64,000 bases of DNA from Platycnemis pennipes (GCA_933228895.1 OW121846.1:10075915-10139914), one strand, 5' to 3'; counted from the stretch's first letter, positions 22,105 to 34,608 are shown. Notes: generated from the sequence alone by a model not told the origin. A program made the numbers and translations.

Positions 22105-22246
22105 CTCCAGTGGGAGAACTGCACATTTACACCAACAGAGCCAACGTAGGGAGGACATAAGATTGACTAGAATGATGACAATCATCTTCTGCTGCTTTCT
22201 GCTCTGCTTTTTGCCACTAATGCTTGTAAATGTAGTTGATGATGAG
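22105..22246 (+). CDS. Tre1: Tre1/moody-like GPCR, exon encoding ICL3 and TM6
   Basis: Begins after TTACTTTCAG, completes a Ser codon left at phase 2 by the previous exon, and ends in phase 0 at GTAAGA (22247). It encodes a Ser/Gln/Arg-rich ICL3 with a basic stretch (QRREDIRLTRM), then TM6 IIFCCFLLCFLPLMLVN with the conserved Pro. CFLP replaces the usual CWxP, so the toggle-Trp position is not Trp. The exon frame is open and the flanking phases agree with neighbouring exons. Confidence 0.92.
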
Positions 22247-22966
22247 GTAAGATCTATGAGGTTTGTTCAAAAGTCTTTCAATATTTTATTTTTGTTCTAG
22301 TATATAGCATTCCTTTTCAGAAATTTCTATGCTTAAGCACAAAGAAACTGTGCAAGTATCACATTGGACTACATAATATTTTTATCTTAATCCAATGATA
22401 AATAATATTGTTGCATAATAATTAACCATCTATTGTCGCCGATGTGTTAATTAATGAAAACTCTATTTTTCCACCATTTTCCTTGTTCCATCTCCAAATA
22501 AAAGTGGAGAAAGTTCATTTTTCTATAGAATTTGAAGTGCAGCCCATCGAAAAAAATTCCAAATATTAAGTTACTGGATCATCGCACCTCGCCATTAAAT
22601 AATGCTGTCCATCTGTATTTTAGTGCTGCTACCCATGAACGCTTTTTGATAATTTTCGTTGATTACGTCGTTAATTTTCGGGGTGAGCTTAAAGGCACCG
22701 AGTGCGTCCGCCGGGTTCAGGATGGTGGGTTGACCTCTAGCTATAGAAGTTAGCTGCGAGATAAGAGAGTTTACTCGTCGGATAAGCACACAAAAATGAC
22801 GGCTCTCCGTGGTGGTATCCTTGAGAATGATAGGCCTTTCAAATGATACAGAAACCTGTGAAGATGCATTGACCTGGTAGGCGGACAACCTAATCACCCG
22901 GAGAAGAGGACAACACCTCTACTTCATTTGAGTGAAGGAGGAGATTACAGTGAATGGACAGCAGCA
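22247..22966. other. Intron 3, 5' part; unassigned 100-codon frame
   Basis: Minus-strand frame 22897-22595 is open for 100 codons (NSLISQLTSIARGQPTILNP inside). I cannot assign it; an old retroelement remnant is possible. Confidence 0.3.
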
Positions 22967-22974
22967 CTCATTTC

Positions 22975-23958
22975 CAGGGCTTGGAACCGAAGGGAACTCG
23001 TCCCGAACATTTAATCTCGTCTCGTTCCAAGTAGTTTTTCGTCTCGCCTTTCTTTCTTCACGTCTAGCACATTTTTTTTCATTCTGGAAGTACCTATTCT
23101 ATTACTCATGATTTCGATATTCATCATGTTTTTTACCCTGACTTTTTTTTTTCATTGTACAATAAACACTGCATGGCCATTGTTGTAGATCCAGTTCTTA
23201 ATCACCATATTGCAGCTTCAATCTATAAATATCAATTGCTTTACTTGTAATGATAAGTTCATCCAAAGGATCTCACTAGATTAGTCTAACACTAATGAAA
23301 ATGGTGAAGCATCTCGCCGAAATACTGGCGCAGTTTGAATCCGGCGAAGACTTGAGAATTAAGGAGAGAGTGAAAAACGAACTAACGGTCGTGCTGGTGG
23401 TTGAGGGTCAATTTTTGCATTAAGTGAAAAAAATACTGAAATATCCGTGGAAATGGAACATTATTTGTTAAGATAGGTTAGTAAATTTATCAGTTCCGAT
23501 CTAACTAGGGAAAAATGGTAAATACATTTTTCAACGGAATCTATGTAAAATCGAACCTACATACCTACCGCGTTTGGCAAACTTTTGTGCCAATTGGGAA
23601 ACCGCGTATAATAGAAGCTGCGTTACGGGAAGCGGCGTTCGGGGAGGTTTCACTGCATATATGAGAACCTTTAAAGGAACTTGTGCTGCTTTTTGCTCGT
23701 TAATCGTTTATTCCTCCTGAAATTTTCTCCCGTTCTACAGCATTTTTCGGCCGTTATCTTCATCTCTTCGTATCCAACACAATGTCTTCGTTCCATAATT
23801 TTTATCCAGTCTCGTTCCGATATTTTTTCATGCTGAAAATTTACTCTTGTCTCGTTCAGCACTTCTCTCCGTCCGATGATTTTCGTCTCGTTCCGTTCCA
23901 GCAAATTCTTCGTCTCTGGGACGAGTTTTCGTCTCGTCCCAAATCGTTCCAAGCCCTG
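22975..23958. mobile_element. hAT-type MITE with 8-bp target duplication (7/8)
   Basis: Starts CAGGGCTTGGAAC at 22975 and ends with the complement GTTCCAAGCCCTG at 23958. Beyond the first 13 bases both ends carry GGGA.GAG..-type blocks (ACTCGTCCC and its complement). The flanks are CTCATTTC (22967-22974) and CTAATTTC (23959-23966), an 8-bp duplication with one mismatch. The CAGGG terminus and 8-bp duplication indicate hAT. The 984-bp interior has no transposase. Confidence 0.82.
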
Positions 23959-23966
23959 CTAATTTC

Positions 23967-24389
23967 ACTGCAGGCGTGGAAACATTTACTGTAACGGCTG
24001 TAGAGACTGCGATGTGAAAGACAAGGAGAAACCACCACATTATTTTTTCGAGGAGTCGCAGCTACTCCACTCTTCTCCTATATCAAGACGTGGTGGAATC
24101 CTCTTAAGTGAAATATTCCGGAAGTAAAAAGTCCCCCATTCGGATCTCCGGGCATTTACTACCCTAGAGAGTACATCAGTCAGTCGTGATAAATATTTTA
24201 AGGTGAAATCATAACATTTAAGTCTTCTTCCGACATGCGGAAGATTGGAGAACCTGAAGGTGGAGATGCGATTAATGGACCTCAATACATTTGGATTCAG
24301 TAAAATGAGATCGCTGTGAATGATGACCACTGAATGGTAACGCTTTAGTAGGCATAATCGCCAGGCAGTGAGTGTGGACGGCATTGCAG
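23967..24389. other. Intron 3; no gene seen
   Basis: A 114-codon minus-strand frame (24384-24040) has no recognisable motif. Confidence 0.4.
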
Positions 24390-26020
24390 GTTTTGGGAAG
24401 TATAGTTATGCTGCAGATCAAGAGCAAGAGCCTACAGATACAATTATAGTACAAGATTACATGCCTACGTTTGACTACGAAGATGAAGAAATGGAAAACA
24501 TCTATGATCACGGAAGTAATGAAACAGGTAAGATGAAAGAAAACCTAATTATATTAGGAGATCGGAATGATACCGTTGTCGAAGGTCAAAAAGGAAGAAT
24601 AACTGGAAAATATAGATTGGGAAATAGAAAGTAGAGAGGAAAAAATTGCTAGATATCTACACCTATCACAGTATGGTGGTGGTAAACAAATTATTTAAAA
24701 ACTGCAACAGGAGAAGAACACCTGGAAAATACCAGGAGACAGGAGAAGATGTCAAATTAACCTATTTTTAGTGAAGCAGAGGTCCAGAAACCAGTTGGAC
24801 TGAAAAAGCTACCCTGGGGTAGATGTAGACAGTGACCACAACTTAATGATGCTGAACTGCTACTTGAAATTCAATACACTGTGGAAAACCAGTGGAAAAG
24901 AGATGGGAGAATATCAATATTGGGTTACATGAAGTCTCAAAAAATTCTGGGGAGAAGAAAAGTCGGCAATAAGAAGCCTTGGATCACAGAAGAAATATCA
25001 GACTTGATGAAAGAGAGAAGAAAATTCAAAATGTGTAAAATGAAGAAGGGTTACTCTGCTACAGTAGAATAAGGAATGAGGTAAACCATAAAGCGAGAAA
25101 AGAAAGAGAAACATGAAAGATCAGAGAAGGATGAAGGATCTATGCGAAGATGTACATACAAAGCAATGCCAACCATGTTATCATGGTGTTAGTTGCCTAC
25201 AGGATGGCGAGGAACCACTTCAAGGAACGGAGCGCAATATGCAATGCTATTAGAAACAAGTATGGAAAACTTTTAATAACACATGAATATAAAGTGAAGA
25301 GATGGAAAGTATATTTGGAACAGTTATGCAAGGGAAACAATCTCAGGAAGAAAGTAATCGAAGTTGGAAATGAAGTCGAAAGGAATGAAATGGGAGTCTG
25401 AATCCTAAGATCGGAATTTGAAATAACAGTAAGGGGCATACGGATAAATATGACTCCTGAAATAGATAGCATGTTGCTTTTTGCAGATGGCATAGCTGTC
25501 ATTGCAGAAATAAATTGGTATTTGAAGAAGAGTTTAGAAAACAAGTAACGAACCATGGCCAGATATCGTATTAAGATCAATAAAAAGATAACTAAGGTAT
25601 GCTATAAGGTATGGTATTGTTATGCCGTGGGAGAAAATAGGCCAATATCAACGTTAAACTAGGAAAACGTAATCTTGAGGAGGTGAAAAATAATTATTCT
25701 CTGGGAAATCGAGAAAGAAAGAAATGGTCACTACAATAGCCCAGGCCAAATGTACATTTTACCCGAAGAAGATTCAGGTTACAGTTGGAAATATAAGCGT
25801 GGAAGTAAGGAAACGTTTCATTAGAATATTCTTTTCATCCTTCTTTATGGCGGTGAGGCATGGACTAAAACAGCAGCAAAGAAGACCAGACTGGAAACAT
25901 TTTAAATATGGTGCTACCGAAGAACGATGAAGATAAAATGGATCAACCGAGTAACAAACGAATAAGTCTTATAAAGATTGGGAGAAAAGAAAAGTATGCT
26001 GGAAACTTTAAAAAGAAGAC
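24390..26020 (+). mobile_element. LINE copy: endonuclease to RT C-terminus, degraded
   Basis: On the + strand: EN segment IIVQDYMPTFDYEDEEMENI, then KENLIILGDRNDTVVEGQKG with RITGKYRLGNR (usually GDWNAVVGEG in EN), then in shifted frames NTWKIPGDRRRCQIN, FLVKQRSRNQL and SYPGVDVDSDHNLMML, which carries the catalytic SDH. After about 24880 a decayed linker and RT region follow, including KKPWITEEISDLMKERRKFK. The end is a CYRRTMKIKWINRVTNE segment, the tail motif that precedes the RT C-terminus seen at 18423-18710. Many stops; non-functional. Confidence 0.8.
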
Positions 26021-29000
26021 TGGACATATGAATTCGTTTTAGGATACACATGTAACTATTATGAAAAGATCAATGCAATAATGTTTGGGAATAACCAAAT
26101 TTTTCGTATACCTACTGCTCAAAATGTGTACCAAGCTTGACGGAGTATGCCGAACATATCATTAACTCGTCATAACGAGTAAATCCAGGTATCTGTCTGC
26201 TAATTGTTTGAAGCATGTCATGCGTATTTTGCTCAAATGACTGGGTTGTTACTCTATGCTCACCCAATCATATATAAAACTCTAAACGACAACTATCCCG
26301 GCGGCACCACTGCTAAACATTCCACCTATCCCGGGAGCGTAAGCGCCAACGCTGCAATTTCCACAGATTTTTATTTGACACAACCATGGTTACGTAGCTG
26401 GGCTACATCATCATCTATGGAGGGGTGGGACATTTGAGTCCTCGAATTTCATGTCGAATCCGAATATTTTAATATCCGAATCACTTGCACCGGGTCTGAG
26501 TTAATTAGAAATTAGCAATGTCCCATTAGCCATCGGAAGTACCTAAAACCTTCGATGGCTAAAACACTCGCCGGTAGCGTCAACCGCTCACACTCAGGAA
26601 AGTGAAAACCCTTGTGCACCTTTCATTTCGACTTAACCGTGGCCACTATCGAGTGTTGGGAAAGAATTGATACTTGTCGAGAGCGATAAAGCCGTATTCC
26701 GCGATTTGAATGGCGAATAAAAGTTATTGAAGAGTAAAATTAAAAAGATTGTCATGTCATCTTTTCACTTGAGCATCGCCATCAGGTGAGGTGAAAAGAT
26801 GTGAAAAACGGTAAATTGCCGCTCGTAAAGGAATGCCTGTCGCCCCCCAATAACATTTCTCCTCAATTAAGATCCACCATTTTATTAAAGCAATGATAAA
26901 CCTGTGTCATATCTAATTTAAAGACGAACCTCGTAAAGAAAGGATGAAAATCCTTCTGTCTCCCCGTACTCCCTGCAGCTTTTGGCAGTTGAGTGTGACG
27001 TGATGTTGAGCTTCTGATGGGCTTCTTTTGCGTGTTTGCATGAGCACGCACGCTACATAGAAGTTCATCCTACATTGAATGGGGTGATGGCATGAGGGCG
27101 ACTATTGTAGGGGGCTGATAGACTACAGCGAGCAAATGAGATATGTCGATAAAGGGACTCGGCAATGGCAGCCAATATCATGGCTGGAAGTGGACGAAGA
27201 AGCAAACTTGCTCAACTCATTGGGTAAGCAGTTGACCTATTGACAGCAACGCTTGCTTTCGTGAGAATGTTTGTCACAGCTGGGGCGTCCCCTTGCCAAC
27301 CATACTTTGGGGGATGCTTTGGAAACAGCTCTTTGCGATGCCAAGGAATAATTGACCTTGAACTAGTATAGATGCCTCAATCTCTCTACGAAAATTTAAA
27401 GCCTGTTAATAGCGAGTAAACGTACTCTGATGAGGCTGAAATTTTAGGAGGAATTGAATAAAAATGTGCTGTCCTAGTGAAATTAAAATATTTTAAATCG
27501 CATGAATTGAGAAATATCGCATGTGTAGAAAAATGAAGTAACAGCATATTTTTTACTATCATAAACAACAACATATTTTAGGGATATGCTACCCTAATAT
27601 TTACCAAAATATTCTCTCGTAACAGAGTATCCTAACTAAATTAATAGTGTAGCGCTGTACTTGGCTTTCATATCTTTATAAGCAGTATTTGAACTAACTC
27701 AAACAAAGTGATATGTTTCAAAGGAAACTGTAGTTAGTAATCGGCATCGGAATTGGAATTTCTGGAATCGACCGAAATTCTGAGCGCGAACTTGTTTGGT
27801 TAGCCGATGACTAACTTTCATCATCACCAAGGCAATTATCGTTAACGCGACAGAGGCCACGAGAGTAATTTGAAGAAATTATAGTTAGGTTCGGAGTCTC
27901 TTCACACTCTTTATGTGGGGAATTTACGGGAAGAGAATGGTTTACGGCAGGGAATTGCATATTATTTGGGGTAAATGAAAGAATGGTATTCCTTTTCCTC
28001 ATCTAGCTACCTAAAACTAAGTATCGTCGATAAGTAAGTATATTGTTCCCCTTCTACAAGGTGATCATCAATTGATAAAAGTTGATGTAACCAAAGACGT
28101 GATGGAGGTGATACGTGCCCGTAATGCGAGCCAAGCTTTTCAAAGAGCCTGGCCCGTTTCTGAGGTTAGAAGACCTCATAGGTCAGCTAGGATGGCAATC
28201 ACCGACCACTTGTCAGCAGCAGAAAAATGAAGAGATTTTGGCCTGATTGGTCCGTCACGTAATAATTGCAAAAAGGAACATTTATTCGCCACCGTCGGGT
28301 TCATAAACCGCTCGTGAGGGTAGAAGAGGGAAATGATTTCGTGTCAGACGGGGAACTCGTTATCTCCCTTACCACTCCCACAGCCTCCAAGGCTTTTCCA
28401 TCTATGATGACGTAAACACTAAATCTATAAAATACCCATCAAACCACCATAAACGTGTATGAGAGGGGGAAATGAGTCATCTACATATGGTGGAGTTTGC
28501 CTTAGCTCCAGCTAAGGAGATAGTAGGCCGAGCCTCGCCGTCTCAGTAAAGAAAAAACTGTGAAGTTTTCTGGAGCACTATCCGTACCATTTGTTCTCGT
28601 TCGCTCCTTTATTTGCTTTTTGTGCATGCTTATATCGTTACCATCCGTGAAATCTGAACTAAAGTTGGCGGGAGACGAGATAGTGGTTTACTTTTCGACT
28701 CTCCCTTGGACTCCGGCACAGAGGAGGCGTATGGAGGGTGGCAGTGAGAGTGACAACAAAGAGAGAGAGCAAGGATTGTTGTCAAACGGAAACTGCAATT
28801 GCCAAACGTATGCCATGTTCATAAAATGCTTGCACTCCCATTTGTGGGTGACTTTACCCGTCGATTCTAGAACGGTTCCTAATACCACTAGTCCAATGCA
28901 TATTTTCGTGTTTTTTCGCCCTCTTTGTAACTTATTGTAAAGGTGTTACTAGCAGCACCATGATAAGTTAGATATAGTGTCATTTCCAGGGCCTAACTCA

Positions 29001-30583
29001 AATATAGAGTGAATGTACTTGTCTTATACCTTGATTTTATGAGTAGGAGTGAAAGACTCCTGGACTGGCAGCCTTCAGAACGATCTCACTTCCATTTCTC
29101 ACATGTAGAGAGCTTTACAGTCAATCTGCACATATTAGCGCTGTTCGCTGCAGATGGAAACAACCAGCGCACTTTCGTGGATGCGATTGGAACGATCTGC
29201 GCTTGTTTCCAAAATGGAGGGGGTGATTTGTCATGATGGTGGTAAAATTAGAGAATTGAAAATACGTGCCATAATCACAATGACTGCCGCGCTTGTGTTG
29301 TTCTAAAATTTTTCACAGTAAAATTTAAAATCTAGGTCAACTTCCCTTTCGGGAAAAGGACTAAATGAATTAATTTTTTTCCAAGTAATTAATAATGGAT
29401 TAAGCAAATATAAAACAGTCTTAATCAATAAATGAGATCAATTTGGTTATAATTGTACAAAGTCACACATTTAATTATAATGCTATAGCAGTTGCTATAG
29501 CAACTTAAAGCAGAGTTGAGTTTAATACAAATACAAGTAGATTCCTATTGCATTTTTTACTGTTGCACATCACTTTGTGAACAATTAAGATAATAAGCGG
29601 ACATAGTGGGCTAGTTGGTATGGAGCATGCTTTACAGGACCGTCTCCCTCTAGCACTGCTAAGTTAAATGTCCCTTAGAAAAAGACAGCTACTTAATATG
29701 GAGTCTACATTCCCATGGTGGCACTAAGCTTTTTCAAACTTTTCAAGGCCTTTTATCATAATAAACAATAACAGTAATTCAATTCCTATCAAACTGTAGT
29801 TTGTATAATCTATACTATCACGCCTTTAATATTTTGAACTATTCCTATTGCTGCACAAGGTACAATTTTGAACTTTCCATTAGTGTTCATGGTTAAACAA
29901 CTCAGCTGTTCAAGATGAAAATATCATTTCCTGAAATTCGTTTAATATATCCACATAATAGCAATAGGGTGAACAGTATCTAGTATCTCAAGTCAAGCTT
30001 TTTTTCTCAATGTGTTAGCGCAGATGGCAGCAACCAGTGCCTTTGGAATGCGTTTGCGTTAAATAGATGGAAGCAGATTAGCGCCAATGAGCAATTGGAG
30101 GTAGCTTCCGCACCCGTGGCTTCAAATTATGAATTTTCGGGTGATTTACCATTCCAAACCAAGCTACAATCACCAATTCTATTCATGTTTGTAGGACGAA
30201 AAGGCGGACGAACGAAGAGGCGTCGAACATGGCGAAGTAAAAGAGAATATTGCAAGTAAAATGGGGGATAATAGTTTATGTGGATCAAAGAGGTTAACAG
30301 TGCATGAAATAAATTGCTGAAAGTCCCTTTTGAACATAGAACGGTGAGGACAGGAAAGTAAGATAAAAGGTATCATAGATAGCATGAAGGGGTAGGAAAT
30401 ATGCCAATTTGAAGAGAGAAACAGCATAGCGATGGAGCTGATAGATATATGTATAAAAGTAGAACGGGAACACTACATCAAAACCTACCCTACCCGATAG
30501 AACTCAATTAATCTGGCAATCACATTCCGACAAAAAGTCAATCAATATCCAACATTTCTCCATACTTATACTACGGTAAGTTC
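26021..30583. other. 4.5 kb of intron 3 without a recognised gene
   Basis: I find no exon or TE protein. Noted: an 11-bp hairpin at 26758-26801 (CATCTTTTCAC / GTGAAAAGATG), a GCTATAGCAGTTGCTATAGC direct repeat near 29480, and a 126-codon frame at 28560-28940 with a hydrophobic N-terminus but no homologue that I recognise. Confidence 0.45.
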
Positions 30584-30668
30584 TAAATCTACATCTACAC
30601 GATACCCGGCAAGCCACCGCGAGAGTGTGTGGCAGGGGGTGAAGATCACCAAGCATGCACTACTAACA
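30584..30668 (+). repeat. Dispersed repeat, copy B
   Basis: Matches 9472-9563: CTACATCTACACGATACCC, GCAAGCCACCGCGAGAGTGT and GTGGCAGGGGGTGAAGATCA, same strand. Likely the tail of a LINE or SINE family. Confidence 0.7.
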
Positions 30669-31734
30669 TGCAAACAAGCAACTATAGTGTCTCATGCAAC
30701 TAGATTGTTATTATCTATAGTATTTGAGGGGTTAATACATGTATCATGCACTAAAGACTAGTCTAAAGTATATTTCCCCTACCTATCCCTTTGCTATGCT
30801 GCCTATTTTGTTCTCTTATAGTACGGGGAAAAAATGCCATTTTGAATCTGTCGGTACGACAATCTATCTCTCTAATCTTATTTGTCTGGTCGAATATAGC
30901 ATAACACGCTGGTTTTTTTAATATGTGCCTCACATCTTCTGTAAAGCTATCCGATTGAAATTTCTCTAATAGATTTAATCTGTACTGTATATATAAATTC
31001 AAAGCAAATAGGAGTTGTTGAATTGTCATGTAGCTTTTCACTGCTAATAAACAATCGGGAAAAAATGAAAGCGATGCACATGAGAATTAAGACGACAAGG
31101 AGATTTAATTAAACCAATGCTACTTTTCGATGCATAAAGGCATCATTATGATTTACCCTTAACTTTGACTACAAGAAAAGAGTAATTGAACGAGTCACAT
31201 ATCTAGTAACGTGGAAGTGGACAATATACCAATTGTTGATAGGATTGATGAGAAAGCATAAGTTCCGCCACACCGTGGGCTGTAAACGAAAAAAATCTCG
31301 ACTAAAGTGAAAAAGTTGCTTTTTTCAGGTCGGACCTTGGAACATAACGTGCTGATTCTCCAGGGATTGGTGAATTTAATCTCACATTCCATTTGTCCTA
31401 GGCCTCACCAATTATCAATTTACATGGTGTTAAATTTAACAAATGTTTGCGAAAATCGGTCTTATTCAATTAGCCCTGAAAATGTAGGAAATCAGCTGAA
31501 TAATTTTAATATAGGAATTTGTGGTAAAAAAAACTATGCCAAGAGCAGTTCTATGCCTTAAATAATTGTAAGGAACATGGTTAAAATCTATTATAAACCA
31601 TAAATATACGAAAAAAGTGGCGGACTCCAGTTAGAGTCAATTTTTTGTTTTCATGCAAGGAAATAGGTTGTTGAGAGCGATAATCGAACTCTACAAAAAG
31701 TTAACTTATCATAATATTCCACAAAGTATCCTAT
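30669..31734. other. No gene seen
   Basis: AT-rich intronic sequence. Confidence 0.4.
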
Positions 31735-31840
31735 AAATTACCCCCGGCCTATAAATAAAATATCCTATAAATAAATATCCTATAAATAAAATAAATATCT
31801 TGCCTATAAATAAATAAATATCCTATAAATTCACCTTGAT
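31735..31840. repeat. Tandem repeat, TATCCTATAAATAAA-like units
   Basis: At least five imperfect copies of a 12-20 bp CCTATAAATAAA unit, some separated by an extra AATAAA. Simple expansion; no coding role. Confidence 0.8.
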
Positions 31841-33014
31841 GGTGGCTGACAGGATATTATGTAGATGTAGAAGTTTGTTTCACAGTTTATAATCACAGGC
31901 CGAAGATAATTTCGACGTTTTCTGTGTGAAACGCCGTCACCGACACTCTCAAGATAACAATGAACCTCAAAATAACTCACTGAAAGAAAATAACTTAATT
32001 GCTTGACCTTTCGTAGCTTGATTCACTGAAATTGAACTTTTTAAGGAAGTTTCCTCACCCCGATGTCCCATGAGTGGTCACATGCACAACTAATGGCGAA
32101 ATCGCTTTACTGAATAGGAGATTGAGGACGCCTTGAATTCCTGACAAATAATTTGAAATAATTCGCGAGTAGGGTTTTAATTAAAGAATATCTTTTATTA
32201 TACACCGGAAGGCGTCAGTCAATTATTCGCCAATGTGTGCGAGAGAAAACGAAGAAGAGAGCATCCGAAACAATTTGGCAATTCAGTGGCGAGACGTTGT
32301 GGTTCAGGAATGGTCACTTCACAATGGCCACTTTCTGAATCACAATAGCCGTCGTACGTGGCCATGCTATCCTAGGTGAATAGGGAGGGAGAGTGTTTTC
32401 CTAGGCCTTGAAAGAAGCGATGCCCGCCGGACCTCCCCTTCACGTAGGGTGAGGGCAAGTGCGGACGCCAGCACGACGCATTTTGTGGTTACATCAGCAT
32501 AATCATCAAGGCACTTGATAATGCTGTTGTAACAACGCCACGCCCCGTGCTAATAAATATATGTGGAAATTTTGCGATGTCTTCCTTCAACAATAATGTG
32601 GATTTCATCGTCGTTCACGCGTCAGGTTCAAATTCGGCAGATCAACACATTTAGGTGCAGTTTTGACATTTAATAAAGCCAATTTATATGTTATCCAAGG
32701 CTTCGGATGAAAACCATTGGCTCACACAAACATTCTCACTTTTTACTATTCAGTGTAGAAAAGCATACCCATGTTATTATGAAGTATCATCTTTAAGGAA
32801 TAATTCAAGTTAACTATTCAGGTTTACCTTCATGGCTACCTAATGTTCCCTTGATTTACCTTTGTTGTTAAGTTGTAAGCTTCTCTGTTGGAGTACTAAA
32901 CAATTTATTTATTTATTTCATTTAAAACGTGACTTCAAAAACCGGTTAAATAAAATTTCTGGCAAAACACCTTTTGGATGCCAAAAACGCGGTTCACTAG
33001 GGAAAAGAACAGAA
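31841..33014. other. No gene seen
   Basis: Intronic sequence without recognised features. Confidence 0.4.
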
Positions 33015-33068
33015 GAAAACACCGGTTCAAGAGAAAGCACAGGTTCCGAAGGAAACACCGGTTCGATC
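33015..33068 (+). repeat. Three copies of an 18-19 bp GAAA-CACCGGTTC unit
   Basis: GAAAACACCGGTTCAAGA, GAAAGCACAGGTTCCGAAG and GAAACACCGGTTCGATC follow each other directly. Immediately after is CGATCTATCGAACCG, a short palindrome. Confidence 0.75.
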
Positions 33069-33089
33069 TATCGAACCGATGCACCTCCG

Positions 33090-33155
33090 TTGCAAACTGT
33101 TTTTTTCCGAACCGAGAACTGGTTCATTACATCGTGCACCGCCCAGCCATAGTCC
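33090..33155 (+). repeat. Dispersed repeat shared (inverted) with 56507-56568
   Basis: TTGCAAACTGTTTTTT.CGAA, GAGAACTGGTTCA.TA and TGCACCGCCCAGCC match the reverse complement of 56507-56568. GGCTGGG(C/T)GGTGCA at the end looks like a hAT-style terminus, but no partner end was found. Confidence 0.65.
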
Positions 33156-33608
33156 TCTACCGTCTCTTCATCTTCAAATTGATGATGAGACAGGCTTATC
33201 CCTCGTCCGTGGAAATAGCGAGGCCGAAATACTGGAGAAACTTTGTTAGTGGAGGGGTCAGGCTTTAGACTTTCCGACTTCAGGTGAGGTGACTCAAACT
33301 TAAACTTCCCATGGCTTCCTTTTCACCTCACCTGATCGTGATGCCCATGCGTTGTAACCTTAAGCATGGAAAGCTATTCATTGTTGTTCTCAATAGCTTC
33401 GGATCGCCATTAAACCCTTAATTACAGCTATATCGCTCCCACAAATGCCTTTCTATCCATGCAACCTATCATGACCAATTTAAAGTCGAAATGAAAGGAG
33501 CGGAAGGGTTTTCGTTTGCTGAGGAGGAGCTGCCGGTGGGTGTTTTGAAACTTTCGATGGTTAATGGGACATTTCTGATACCTAATGAATGCGGACACGA
33601 CACAGGTG

Positions 33609-33846
33609 AGTAGATGCGACTTTGCCGATCCTGGCGCAAGGTCATCCTTGACATTCTATTCGCCTTTCACTTCCGCGCACGTGTCGAGGAGACACCTGCG
33701 TTTGGAAGATGTTCGGATCATTTCCGCATTGCTTCCCACAGCCGCAATCGCTTGCAACATTACGATGCCGGATCGTTCCCAACACCTTATCCCCGTTCCC
33801 TATCCATCTTTTCAGCAGGGTAAAAGAGCGTTATATCGAAGCGTGA
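33609..33846. repeat. Polinton left terminal inverted repeat
   Basis: Aligns with the reverse complement of 49398-49678: AGTAGAT.CGACTTTGCCGATCC at the tip, then GTCATCCTTGAC, CGCGCACGTGTCGAGGAGAC, ATCATTTCCGCATT and, further in, ATCGTTCCCAAC and TAAAAG.GCGTTA.ATCGAAGC. It lacks the hairpin insertion of the right repeat. Confidence 0.92.
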
Positions 33847-33896
33847 TATAATCGCTGACAAGTATTCGACACGAGAGGTAGTCTCCCTTACTCTCT

Positions 33897-34466
33897 GTGA
33901 AAGCTGAACTTCGTTTCGACCATCAACTCGTCGTTCGCAACTTGAAGGATAAATTGACAACATATATGAAGTGCTCCTCACTGGGCAACAACGAAGGGAA
34001 CGATTTTAATCTCAGCATAGAATTCCAGGAAAAATGCAATACCATGTTCAAACATATGAGCAAAGCCATAAATATGGTGGGAAAAAGTTTAGTATTCTCA
34101 GGGTTTCGAAATCCTGAAACAAAGGAAGTGGAGCGTTTCAACGTCTCCACGATCACGCAGCTGAAACTCGTAGGGGATAAGATGGAGAAGGTCGAGAGAC
34201 AAGACCCATCCATTTCGTGTCACGTCTACGATATAATGGAGAGGAACATCACCTATTCGGGTGTATTCGTAAAGGGAGGATCCGAGTTTATTTCAAAATT
34301 TGGCAGAGTATCAACAGATGGTGACAATTTGATTTCGCTCCACCTGAGACATTTAAAACTGGATAAAAGTCGAGAATCAACTACTATAGAGTTTATGATT
34401 AACGAGGGAAGCATTTGGAAACGTATACTTTTATACTTAATGTTGTACCAACTGAATATATTTTAA
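33897..34466 (+). CDS. Unrecognised 189-aa Polinton-end protein (intact, opposite strand)
   Basis: The first gene inside the left terminal repeat and the only long uninterrupted frame of the element. I do not recognise it. The first in-frame ATG is close to the frame start, about 50 bases past the repeat. The protein is hydrophilic and lysine/glutamate-rich in the middle (MVGKSLVFSGFRNPETKEVE; KLVGDKMEKVERQDP), with a short hydrophobic C-terminus and no signal peptide. A poly(A) signal, AATAAA, lies about 100 bases after the stop. It is transcribed convergently to every other gene of the element. Polintons commonly carry such family-specific orphans. Confidence 0.6.
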   Translation: MKAELRFDHQLVVRNLKDKLTTYMKCSSLGNNEGNDFNLSIEFQEKCNTMFKHMSKAINMVGKSLVFSGFRNPETKEVERFNVSTITQLKLVGDKMEKVERQDPSISCHVYDIMERNITYSGVFVKGGSEFISKFGRVSTDGDNLISLHLRHLKLDKSRESTTIEFMINEGSIWKRILLYLMLYQLNIF

Positions 34467-34563
34467 AGTATATAACAATTGTTCTAAGTAAAAAAATCAA
34501 ACCTTGTCATCTAGTTATCATTTCCTAATACCTTGTCCTTAATACTAAGATGAAGGGTTGTTC

Positions 34564-34602
34564 AATAAATAAAACACAGTATATAGGTTTGACAAATTTA
34601 TT
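34564..34602. terminator. Converging poly(A) signals
   Basis: Plus-strand AATAAA at 34564-34569 and 34568-34573, and minus-strand AATAAA (TTTATT at 34597-34602). They end the + gene at 33897-34466 and the minus gene at 34609-35072, so the two transcripts meet within about 40 bases. Confidence 0.6.
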
Positions 34603-34608
34603 TCATTT

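Noticed and set aside
22595..22897. 100-codon minus-strand frame, vaguely like a retroelement structural protein
   Set aside because: No conserved cysteines, cleavage site or adjoining pol; similarity too vague to annotate.
28560..28940. 126-codon frame with a signal-peptide-like start
   Set aside because: No homologue recognised, no splice or promoter context, inside an intron; likely chance.
31735..31840. CRISPR-like or satellite array
   Set aside because: Units are AT-rich, imperfect and without spacers; a simple tandem expansion.
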